A stretch of 9,941 nt of DNA from contig JAUTXM010000264.1 in the NCBI GenBank assembly GCA_030838025.1, forward strand, positions 1-9,941. Reading direction: 5' to 3'. This document shows positions 1 to 6,072 of the stretch, piece after piece. Position 1 is the first letter of the stretch; each line of letters begins with the position of its first letter. Position numbers and translations under genes: made by a program. The notes under the pieces are model-generated. The model saw only the letters and a program-made list of their open reading frames with translations. It was not told the origin of the DNA and made no database searches. The stretch is from Acidimicrobiaceae bacterium (GTDB lineage: Bacteria > Actinomycetota > Acidimicrobiia > Acidimicrobiales > Palsa-688).

Positions 1-1123
1 CCGCCCCCTCGGCGCCCTCAGCCCCTTCGGACCACTGCGAGGCGGACAGCGCCTCCCCGCCCTCGGCGGGCTGCCAGACCATCTCGCCGGCGTCGTTTTG
101 GACCCACTCGCCCTGGGCCCACTCCTCACCGCCGTACCCGGCCTCCTCTTCGGCCAGCTGGGTCTCGCTCTTGATGTCGATGCGCCACCCCGTCAGGCGG
201 GCAGCCAGACGAGCGTTCTGCCCTTCCTTGCCGATCGCCAGTGACAGCTGGAAGTCGTGGACGATGACGGTCGCGGTCCCCGTCTCCTCGTCGAGATGGA
301 CTTCCTTGACCTTGGCCGGCTGCAGCGCCCGCATGACGAACTCCCGGGGCTCGTCGGAGTAGGGGACGATGTCGACCTTCTCGCCTCGCAGCTCGTTGGT
401 CACCATCCGGACCCTCGCCCCCCGGGCGCCGACGCACGCCCCGACCGGGTCGACGTTGGAGTCGTTGGACCACACCGCGATCTTGGTGCGATGGCCCGGT
501 TCACGAGCCGCCGCCTTGATCTCGACCACACCACTGGAGATCTCAGGGACCTCAAGCTCGAACAGTCGTTTGATGAGGCCCGGGTGGGTGCGGCTGACCA
601 CGATCTGGGGGCCTTTGGTGGTCTTGCGGACCTCGACGATGTACGCCTTCAGCCGGGCCCCGTGCTCGTAGCGCTCGTAGGGCACCTGCTCGGCCTGGGG
701 CAGCAGTGCCTCGACCTTGCCCAGGTCGAGGAGGGTGTAGCGGTTGTCACTCTGCTGGATGATGCCCGTGACGATGTCACCCTCGCGGCCGGCGTACTCC
801 TCGTACTTGAGGTCGCGCTCCGCCTCGCGGATGCGCTGCAGGATGACCTGCTTGGCAGTTTGGGCCGCGATGCGCCCGAAGTCCTTGGGTGTGTCGTCCC
901 ATTCCCGCACGACGTTGCCGTCTTCATCGAGCTCCTGGCCGTAGACCCGGATGTCACCGGAGTCGGGATCGACGGTGACGACCGCCTCTTCGGCGGCGCC
1001 GGGCGTGCGCTTGTAGGCCGCCACGAGGGCGTTGGCCAAGGCGTCGAGCAGGGTGTCGACGGAGATGCCCTTGTCGCGGGCGATCTGCTGCAGTGCTTCG
1101 AGGAACGCGAAGTTGTCTTTCAT
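1..1123 (-). CDS. nusA: Transcription termination/antitermination factor NusA (3' end outside window)
   Basis: NusA binds RNA polymerase and nascent RNA in the cytoplasm and modulates pausing, intrinsic termination and antitermination. The 374 codons present start at ATG 1123 and run open to the window edge. The order is that of the family: N-terminal polymerase-binding domain (about 1-105), S1 domain (about 110-180), KH1 with GACVGARGARVRMVTNELRG (228-247) leading into EKVDIVPYSD, and KH2 with SLAIGKEGQNARLAARLTGW (294-313). After KH2 there is an acidic, Gly/Ala- and Trp-rich tail (about 323-374) that continues out of the window. The start codon overlaps the rimP stop as ATGA, and an AAAGGA Shine-Dalgarno lies 9 nt upstream (1133-1138), so translation is probably coupled to rimP. 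The identity is certain from the KH motifs; only the C-terminal length is unknown. Confidence 0.97.
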   Translation of the reverse strand, partial: MKDNFAFLEALQQIARDKGISVDTLLDALANALVAAYKRTPGAAEEAVVTVDPDSGDIRVYGQELDEDGNVVREWDDTPKDFGRIAAQTAKQVILQRIREAERDLKYEEYAGREGDIVTGIIQQSDNRYTLLDLGKVEALLPQAEQVPYERYEHGARLKAYIVEVRKTTKGPQIVVSRTHPGLIKRLFELEVPEISSGVVEIKAAAREPGHRTKIAVWSNDSNVDPVGACVGARGARVRMVTNELRGEKVDIVPYSDEPREFVMRALQPAKVKEVHLDEETGTATVIVHDFQLSLAIGKEGQNARLAARLTGWRIDIKSETQLAEEEAGYGGEEWAQGEWVQNDAGEMVWQPAEGGEALSASQWSEGAEGAEGA

Positions 1124-1629
1124 CGTGCCGGGTCCTTTGCCCGCTGCGCCTTGAGGGGTTGCGACGGCTTGGGCTGCGGTCCCCATACCAGGACCGACCG
1201 GGCCTTCTGGATCTGTTCGTAGCTGAGTTGCGTCGGGCTCCCGGCCAGGTCGATGGTGATGCCTTCATTGTCCGCGGCCAGAAGCACGCCCTGCATCCGG
1301 CGGCTGCCCTCGACGGGGGCCGCGGTCTTCACCACCACCTCGGTCCCGATGTAGCGCCGGAAATGGCTGGGGGTCCGCAACGCCCGTTCGACACCGGGGC
1401 TGGACACCTCCAACTGGTACTGGGCGCCGGGCGACAGTTCCTCGTGGCCGTCCAATGCGGCCGACACGACTCGAGCGACGTTGGTGATCGAGTCCAGATC
1501 GATGCCTCCGGGACGGTCGACCAATACCCGCACGGCGCGAGGGTTGACTTCGACATCCCACAACTCGAGTTCAGCGGCGATGACCAGGGGCTCGACCAAC
1601 TCGCGGATTGATTGTGCCGGACTCGTCAT
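1120..1629 (-). CDS. rimP: Ribosome maturation factor RimP
   Basis: RimP assists late assembly of the 30S ribosomal subunit. The protein is 169 residues, normal for the family. It shows the N-terminal alpha/beta domain beginning around IRELVEPLV, the strand pattern ELELWDVEV, and the hallmark segment YQLEVSSPGVERALRTPSHF. The SH3-like C-terminal domain follows. An in-frame GTG precedes the chosen ATG at 1629, but the GGAGG at 1636-1640 sits 6 nt from the ATG and only 3 nt from the GTG, which favours the ATG. The stop overlaps the nusA start in ATGA, matching the conserved bacterial rimP-nusA operon. About 110 nt of structured leader precedes it. The last roughly 15 residues are basic and variable. 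Confidence 0.96.
   Translation of the reverse strand: MTSPAQSIRELVEPLVIAAELELWDVEVNPRAVRVLVDRPGGIDLDSITNVARVVSAALDGHEELSPGAQYQLEVSSPGVERALRTPSHFRRYIGTEVVVKTAAPVEGSRRMQGVLLAADNEGITIDLAGSPTQLSYEQIQKARSVLVWGPQPKPSQPLKAQRAKDPAR
1133..1138 (-). promoter_or_regulatory. Shine-Dalgarno of nusA inside rimP
   Basis: AAAGGA on the minus strand within the last codons of rimP, 9 nt before the nusA ATG. It supports that start and suggests nusA can recruit ribosomes itself as well as through ATGA coupling. Confidence 0.6.
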
Positions 1630-1635
1630 CACCTA

Positions 1636-1640
1636 CCTCC
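1636..1640 (-). promoter_or_regulatory. Shine-Dalgarno of rimP
   Basis: GGAGG on the minus strand, inside a purine-rich AGAGGTGGAGG stretch. It lies 6 nt before ATG 1629 and 3 nt before the alternative GTG at 1632, so it decides the start in favour of the ATG. It is the strongest ribosome binding site in the window. Confidence 0.75.
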
Positions 1641-1666
1641 ACCTCTCGTCAAGGACCATTCGAGTG

Positions 1667-1710
1667 CAAACAAAAGCGTGGGCACCCTGCCGTCGCAGAA
1701 AGGCCCACGC
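1667..1710 (-). terminator. Terminator-like hairpin (possible attenuator) in the rimP-nusA leader
   Basis: On the minus strand GCGTGGGC (1710-1703) pairs perfectly with GCCCACGC (1683-1676). Inside the loop CTGC and GCAG close a GACG tetraloop, with possible T-G wobble pairs between the two stems, so the whole forms one long hairpin. It is followed directly by TTTTGTTTG (1675-1667). This is the form of an intrinsic terminator. It ends about 37 nt before the rimP ATG, and I see no promoter between it and rimP. It could be an attenuator controlling rimP-nusA, or the end of the proS transcript, whose stop codon lies about 295 nt upstream. The structure is seen; its role is inferred. Confidence 0.7.
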
Positions 1711-1724
1711 CAGACACACCACGG

Positions 1725-1744
1725 GTCGCCCCCGGAGAGGCGAC
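1725..1744 (-). other. Small 5' hairpin of the rimP-nusA leader
   Basis: A perfect 6-bp inverted repeat, GTCGCC and GGCGAC, encloses an 8-nt loop. It begins about where a transcript from the TATACT box at 1751-1756 would start, so the leader RNA would open with this stem. The role is unknown; mRNA protection or part of an attenuator fold is possible. Confidence 0.4.
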
Positions 1745-1750
1745 TACGCA

Positions 1751-1756
1751 AGTATA
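1751..1756 (-). promoter_or_regulatory. Putative -10 box for rimP-nusA
   Basis: TATACT on the minus strand, one mismatch from TATAAT and an AT-rich island in a GC-rich region. It lies about 122 nt upstream of the rimP ATG. The region where a -35 element should be (around 1773-1780) has no TTGACA-like sequence and the spacer contains a C7 run, so the promoter is plausible but not proven. Confidence 0.45.
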
Positions 1757-1836
1757 GCGGGGGGGATCCGACTTCCGGGTGTGCGGAAACCGGCCAGGAT
1801 TAGCCAGGTGGCGGTTCGGGATAGGTCACAGTCACA

Positions 1837-1995
1837 ATGGACGCGGTGATCGTCGTCGCAGGGATTGGCGTTGTGGCTGTCGCCATCGGCTTGGCCGTAA
1901 CCGCAGGCCGAAGGCATCGCAAGGAGCGCCACGAGGTCGAGAACATGTTCTCCCACGACCCCGACGAACACCTGTGGTGGGAGGACCGCCTCTGA
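1837..1995 (+). CDS. Small single-span membrane protein of unknown function
   Basis: This ORF encodes 52 residues. Residues about 3-24 form one hydrophobic helix (VIVVAGIGVVAVAIGLAV core), followed by a basic cluster RRHRKER (25-31) and an acidic, Trp-containing tail ending DEHLWWEDRL. The basic stretch after the helix suggests the tail is cytoplasmic. Most third codon positions are G or C, especially in the second half, which supports coding. It is the only plus-strand gene I accept, divergent from rimP and convergent with proS, with 9 bp between the two stop codons. No clear Shine-Dalgarno precedes the ATG, and no known family is recognised. The short length and weak start signal keep confidence moderate. 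Confidence 0.6.
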   Translation: MDAVIVVAGIGVVAVAIGLAVTAGRRHRKERHEVENMFSHDPDEHLWWEDRL

Positions 1996-2004
1996 TCGAG
2001 TGGG

Positions 2005-3417
2005 TCAGTAGGCCCGGGCGCAGACGGCGATCAGCCCGTCCTCGGCCGCCGACTCCGCCAGGCTGCCGTCGCCACGCTGGAGGCAACGCACCGTGACCGC
2101 CGACGTCGCCAGCCGATCCTCGCCCTCGGGGCCGACGGCGGACCACGGAAGCACCGCAAAGCCGCTCTGGGCGGCCTCGATCGCTTCGTCGACCGAGGCG
2201 ACGGCCACGGAATGGGCGGCGTGGAATTCCCGGGCCTGGCGCAGCAGGGCACCCTGTATGTCCTCAAGGGTCGCGGCCGCCCCCCCGGCCGCGGCGGTGA
2301 TCGCCACCGGGCGCTTGGAGCCGTCGTCGCGCCGCACGACGGTCACCTGCCCGTCGGCCACATCCCGGGGGCCCACCTCGAAACGCAGCGGGACACCCTG
2401 GAGCTCCCACTCCACGGCGCGGCGCCCGAAGGAGACATCGACGCGATCGTCGAGCACCGCTCGAAGGCCGGCGGCCTTCAGCTCCGCCAACAGGCGCTCG
2501 GCGACGGGCCGGGTGCCGGATTCATCGCGAATCAAGACGACCGCCACCTGTACCGGGGCGAGGCGGGGCGGCAGCCGCAGGCCATTGTCGTCACCGTGGG
2601 CCATGATCAACGCCCCGACGAGGCGAGTCGACACACCCCACGACGTCTGCCAGACGTGCTCCTGGGCGCCGGTCTCCGAGGAGTAGGTGGTGCCGAAGGC
2701 CTTGGCGAAGTTCTGGCCCAGCTCATGGCTGGTTCCCATCTGGACCGCCTTGCAGTCGCCCATCATGCCTTCGCAGGTCCACGACGCGATCGCCCCCGCG
2801 AAGCGCTCCCGGGCCGTCTTGACGCCGAGTTCGACGGGCACGGCCAGCACGTCCACCATGACGCTTCGGTACACCTCGGTCAGGATCCGCCGGGCGTAGG
2901 CGTGGGCATCGACCTCGGTGGCGTGGGCCGTGTGGCCCTCCTGCCACAGAAACTCGGTGGTCCGCAGGAACAGCCGGGGACGCAGCTCCCAACGGACCAC
3001 GTTGGCCCACTGGTTGATGAGCAGGGGCAGATCCCGGTAGCTCTGGATCCATTTGGCGAAGTAGCTGTTGATTATCGTCTCGCTGGTGGGCCGCACCACG
3101 ATGGGCTCCTCGAGCTCCTTGCCCCCACCGATCGTGACGACCGCCAGCTCGGGGCTGAACCCCTCGACGTGCTCGGCTTCCTTACGGAGGTAGGACTCGG
3201 GGATGAACAACGGGAAGTAGGCGTTCTGGGCCCCCGCCTCCTTGATTCGGGCGTCGATCTCGGCCTGCATCCGTTCCCAGATGGCGTAGCCGTTGGGCCG
3301 GATGACCATGGTTCCCCGGACGGGGCCGTTTTCGGCCAGCTCAGCGCGGGCGATGACGTCTTGGTACCAGCGGGGAAAATCGACAGCACGCGGGGTGAGA
3401 ACGGGTGCCTTGGCCAT
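2005..3417 (-). CDS. proS: Prolyl-tRNA synthetase, archaeal/eukaryote-like type
   Basis: ProS charges tRNA(Pro) with proline in the cytoplasm. The 470-residue protein is a class II synthetase: RPTSE (109-113), motif 2 around RWELRPRLFLRTTEF (142-156), TCEGMMGDCKAVQMGTSHEL (214-233), and motif 3 around GALIMAHGDDNGLRLPPR (268-285). A HGTP-type anticodon-binding domain follows (about 289-385). It lacks the editing insertion of the long bacterial enzyme and ends in Tyr, as the archaeal/eukaryotic type does. The C-terminal domain keeps only Cys445 and Cys466, without CxxC pairs, so the zinc site known in some relatives is probably absent. The start is ATG 3417, with no obvious Shine-Dalgarno. The gene lies 42 bp after the Eis-like gene on the same strand and may share its transcript. 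Confidence 0.96.
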   Translation of the reverse strand: MAKAPVLTPRAVDFPRWYQDVIARAELAENGPVRGTMVIRPNGYAIWERMQAEIDARIKEAGAQNAYFPLFIPESYLRKEAEHVEGFSPELAVVTIGGGKELEEPIVVRPTSETIINSYFAKWIQSYRDLPLLINQWANVVRWELRPRLFLRTTEFLWQEGHTAHATEVDAHAYARRILTEVYRSVMVDVLAVPVELGVKTARERFAGAIASWTCEGMMGDCKAVQMGTSHELGQNFAKAFGTTYSSETGAQEHVWQTSWGVSTRLVGALIMAHGDDNGLRLPPRLAPVQVAVVLIRDESGTRPVAERLLAELKAAGLRAVLDDRVDVSFGRRAVEWELQGVPLRFEVGPRDVADGQVTVVRRDDGSKRPVAITAAAGGAAATLEDIQGALLRQAREFHAAHSVAVASVDEAIEAAQSGFAVLPWSAVGPEGEDRLATSAVTVRCLQRGDGSLAESAAEDGLIAVCARAY

Positions 3418-3431
3418 GGCGGGGCAGGCTA

Positions 3432-3449
3432 CCGGCAGGCCACTGCCGG
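3432..3449. other. Inverted repeat between the Eis-like gene and proS
   Basis: CCGGCAG and CTGCCGG form a perfect 7-bp stem with a 4-nt loop in the 42-bp gap between the two genes. No T-run follows on either strand, so it is not a standard intrinsic terminator. It could weaken readthrough, protect an mRNA end, or hinder ribosome access to proS, whose ATG is 14 nt away on the minus strand. Confidence 0.4.
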
Positions 3450-3459
3450 GCCGGCATTC

Positions 3460-4713
3460 CTAAAAGTGGAGGGTGCAGAACGGCGCCACGGGCGAGGCGA
3501 ACACCCGGTCGGCTGCCGCCAGCGCGCCGGGCGCAACTTCGTTGACCCGCCCCGCCGCAGCCAATGTCGAGGGCGACAATCCACCGAGGTAGATGGCGCC
3601 CAGGTCGGCCAAGCCCAGAACCAACTGCGCCTTTTCCCCCCTCTTGGCCGCTCGGCACGCGCCCGACTGCGGTCCGGATTCGAGCACGAAGCGGCCCGCG
3701 ACGCTGGCATCGGCCGACGTGACGTCGATCACGAGCCGTTCGTCGGCGGGGTAGCCACGGGCGGCCAGCGCGGCGGGGACGTCGAGGATCCGCACCCACA
3801 GGTGGTCGGCGACCTCGGTCGTGCGCAGCCGGCGGGGGTCGGCCAGCATCCAGCGCAGCGGCTCGTCGACGGGTCGGTTGGGCGCCTTGACCTCCTCGAC
3901 CAGGTCGAGGTCGAGGACGAAGCGCCACAGTGCGGCCGCGACGGCCGCGTCGGTGGCGACGAGGTCGTCGATGACCACTTCGTGGCGCGGGATGCCCTCG
4001 GGCCAGTTCAGCTTGTCGTACCGGTAGCTGACCCAGCCGTCGGCCTCGCCGCCGGAGGATTCGTGGGCCGCGTACAGGCGGGCTTCGGCCCCGTCGCGCT
4101 CCTTCTCCGGATCCTTCAGATGATTCGCCCACCAGCGGGCGTTGCGGTTGAGTTCGCCCGGCTGCTGGTGACGCGCCCGGTCGTGGACCAGCGGGAGCAG
4201 TTTGCCGGCCTCGTCCGGCTCGACCAGGCGCATGCGGCCGGCGTCGGCCGGGACCTCGGGAGCGAAGGCGTCGCGGTCACTCTCGATGAGCAGCGATCGG
4301 TAGGAACTGGCCCAGCCGTAGCCGAAGCGGCCGTAGATGATCGACTCCGAGGCCAGCAGCGTTGCGAACGGATAACCACGATCCCGCAGGTCGGCGAGTT
4401 GGTGGTTCATCATGCGGGTGAGGAGGCCTTGGCGGCGGTGCGTCGGAGCAACCCCGACGGCGGTGACGCCGGGAACGGGCGTGGTTGGCAGGGTCTGGCC
4501 GGGGGCGGCTGGGAGGGTCATCTCCAGCGGGTAGGCGCCGGCGGTGGCCACGATGCGGCCGCGGTCGTAGACGCCGATAGCAAAATCGGGCTCGAAGCGC
4601 TCGCACGCCCGTGCCAGCGAATAGTCGTCGGGAACCGAGCCGAACGCCTGGTACACGAGACGCACGAAGGATTCGGCTTCGGTCACCTCGACCGGCCGCA
4701 GGTCCAATGTCAT
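3460..4713 (-). CDS. Eis-like GNAT N-acetyltransferase with SCP2-type C-terminal domain
   Basis: The 417-residue protein resembles mycobacterial Eis, an acetyl-CoA-dependent acetyltransferase that can acetylate aminoglycosides at several amines. The N-terminal GNAT fold carries the acetyl-CoA loop VGVAPTHRRQGLL (86-98). IYGRFGYG (126-133) contains Tyr127, matching the Eis general acid Tyr126. A second, degenerate GNAT-like region follows, then a sterol-carrier-like domain (about 310-417) with GAIYLGGLSPSTLAAAGRV. The protein ends in Phe; in Eis the C-terminal carboxylate of the last Phe acts in catalysis. The start at ATG 4713 matches the family N-terminus. The frame is open further upstream but only as a shadow of ispG. 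No Shine-Dalgarno is obvious. The true substrate is unknown, and drug resistance cannot be inferred from sequence alone. Confidence 0.9.
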   Translation of the reverse strand: MTLDLRPVEVTEAESFVRLVYQAFGSVPDDYSLARACERFEPDFAIGVYDRGRIVATAGAYPLEMTLPAAPGQTLPTTPVPGVTAVGVAPTHRRQGLLTRMMNHQLADLRDRGYPFATLLASESIIYGRFGYGWASSYRSLLIESDRDAFAPEVPADAGRMRLVEPDEAGKLLPLVHDRARHQQPGELNRNARWWANHLKDPEKERDGAEARLYAAHESSGGEADGWVSYRYDKLNWPEGIPRHEVVIDDLVATDAAVAAALWRFVLDLDLVEEVKAPNRPVDEPLRWMLADPRRLRTTEVADHLWVRILDVPAALAARGYPADERLVIDVTSADASVAGRFVLESGPQSGACRAAKRGEKAQLVLGLADLGAIYLGGLSPSTLAAAGRVNEVAPGALAAADRVFASPVAPFCTLHF

Positions 4714-4768
4714 GGAGAACAAGTGTGGCGTCAATGGCAGGCGGGCGCCTTCGAATATCGGGCGATGC

Positions 4769-4822
4769 TTGAGCGGTGCCCGCGGCTTGAGCGGTTGCCG
4801 AGGAGTTAGCGGTGGCCGAGGC
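4769..4822. repeat. Three imperfect 18-bp tandem repeats across the ispG stop codon
   Basis: The plus-strand units are TTGAGCGGTGCCCGCGGC (4769-4786), TTGAGCGGTTGCCGAGGA (4787-4804) and GTTAGCGGTGGCCGAGGC (4805-4822). The last unit contains the end of ispG, including its TAA (4806-4808), and the other two lie in the 92-bp gap before the Eis-like gene. They look like local duplications of the end of ispG. No regulatory role is evident. Confidence 0.7.
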
Positions 4823-6068
4823 GCTTGTCGATCAGGTCGATACGGGTTTCGCTGTTGTTGGCGTCGTCGCCTCGCAGGTCGAGCAGCGCCGCCCGGTCGG
4901 CTTCGGCCTCGGCCGCGGCGCCATGGTCGGCCGCCGCCAGCCGGGCATCGATGCCCTCCTTGACCAGCTTCTCCGCCTCTTCGACCAGCGCCGCCACCAT
5001 CTCCGCCTCGGGCACGACCCGCACGATCTGGCCCTTGATGAACAGATGCCCCCGGTGTCGACCCGCCGCAATGCCGAGGTCGGCCGAGCGGGCCTCCCCG
5101 GGCCCGTTGACGACGCAACCCATGACCGCGACCTGGATCGGAAGGTTGCGATCCTCCAGTGCCGCCATCGCCTCCTGCGCCACTTTGTACACGTCGATCT
5201 CGGCCCGGCCGCAGCTCGGGCACGCGATGAGGTCGACGTTCTTGCGTTCCCGCAGGCCCAGCGCCTCCAGCAGCTGGCGGCCCGCCTTCACCTCGTCGAC
5301 GGGATCGGCGGTGAGGGAGTAGCGGATCGTGTCGCCGATTCCCTCGGCGAGCAGGGTTGCGATCCCCGCCGTGGCCTTGATCGTGCCTGCGGGAGGCGGT
5401 CCCGCTTCGGTCACGCCGAGATGCAACGGATGATCGGTGACCGCCGAGAGTTGGCGGTAGGCCTCGATCATGAGCGGGACGTTGGAAGCCTTGACCGAGA
5501 TCTTCACGTCCTCGAAGCCCACCTCGTCGAACAGCCGCAACTCGTGCTGGGCCGACTCCACCAGGGCCTCGGGGGTGGCGCCGCCGTACTTCTCGTAGAG
5601 GCGGGGGTCGAGTGACCCGGCATTGACGCCGATGCGAACCGGGACATGCCGGTCAAGGCATTCCCGGGCGACGAGCTTTATCTCCTCGGGCTTGCGGAGG
5701 TTGCCCGGGTTGAGGCGCAGGCACTGGACGCCGGCCTCCAACGCCGCCAGGGCCATCTCGACGTGGAAATGGATGTCGGCCACGATGGGCACGGGCGAGC
5801 GGGGAACGATCTGGGCCAGCCCCTCGGCGGCCGCCCGTTCGTTGCAGGTGCAACGAACGATGTCGGCACCGGCGGCGTGGAGGGCGTAGATCTGGGCCAG
5901 GGTCCCGTCCACGTCGGCCGTCTTGGTGATCGTCATGGACTGCACCGTTATCGGTGATCCCCCCCCGACGGGCACCTGGCCCACCATGATCTGGCGGGTG
6001 GGACGGCGGGGCCAGTGCACGGGCCCGGCGGTGGTTGTCCCGGCCGGCGGGCCGGGTGTCGTCGTCAC
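4806..6068 (-). CDS. ispG: 4-hydroxy-3-methylbut-2-en-1-yl diphosphate synthase (GcpE/IspG)
   Basis: IspG is a cytoplasmic [4Fe-4S] enzyme that converts MEcPP to HMBPP, the penultimate step of the MEP isoprenoid pathway. The 420-residue protein has the TIM-barrel start TRQIMVGQVPVGGG (24-37), IVADIHFH (95-102), RLNPGN (118-123), RIGVNAGSLD (145-154) and PLHLGVTEAG (214-223). Its cluster ligands are C283 and C286 in CPSCGR, C318 in GCVVNGPGE, and E325 by homology. The GTG at 6068 is preferred: it gives an N-terminus like that of mycobacterial GcpE and begins 4 bp after the rseP stop. A weak GGGA lies 10 nt upstream. The Ala/Glu/Asp-rich tail after about residue 372 is longer than usual. dxr, another MEP gene, sits two genes upstream in the same operon. 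Confidence 0.96.
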   Translation of the reverse strand: MTTTPGPPAGTTTAGPVHWPRRPTRQIMVGQVPVGGGSPITVQSMTITKTADVDGTLAQIYALHAAGADIVRCTCNERAAAEGLAQIVPRSPVPIVADIHFHVEMALAALEAGVQCLRLNPGNLRKPEEIKLVARECLDRHVPVRIGVNAGSLDPRLYEKYGGATPEALVESAQHELRLFDEVGFEDVKISVKASNVPLMIEAYRQLSAVTDHPLHLGVTEAGPPPAGTIKATAGIATLLAEGIGDTIRYSLTADPVDEVKAGRQLLEALGLRERKNVDLIACPSCGRAEIDVYKVAQEAMAALEDRNLPIQVAVMGCVVNGPGEARSADLGIAAGRHRGHLFIKGQIVRVVPEAEMVAALVEEAEKLVKEGIDARLAAADHGAAAEAEADRAALLDLRGDDANNSETRIDLIDKRLGHR

Positions 6069-6072
6069 CTCG

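Noticed and set aside
257..1222. A 321-codon plus-strand open frame opposite nusA and the end of rimP
   Set aside because: It is a shadow of nusA: the minus strand encodes intact S1 and KH domains, and this frame has no domain of its own.
1744..1971. A 75-codon minus-strand frame between proS and rimP
   Set aside because: It overlaps the more plausible plus-strand small ORF and the putative rimP promoter, has no ribosome binding site and no protein features.
3432..3449. Intrinsic terminator between the Eis-like gene and proS
   Set aside because: The stem is only 7 bp and no T-run follows on either strand, so I list it as an inverted repeat rather than a terminator.
2212..4809. An 865-codon plus-strand open frame opposite proS and the Eis-like gene
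   Set aside because: It is antisense to two genes with clear family motifs, shows no recognisable domain and has the biased composition expected from GC-rich codon structure on the other strand.
4769..4822. Possible CRISPR or operator array
   Set aside because: The three 18-bp units are directly adjacent without spacers and overlap coding sequence, so they are a simple tandem duplication.
4714..5223. Upstream in-frame extension of the Eis-like gene, overlapping ispG
   Set aside because: The extra residues are low-complexity Gly/Arg/Pro sequence read out of frame through ispG, while the Eis family N-terminus matches ATG 4713.
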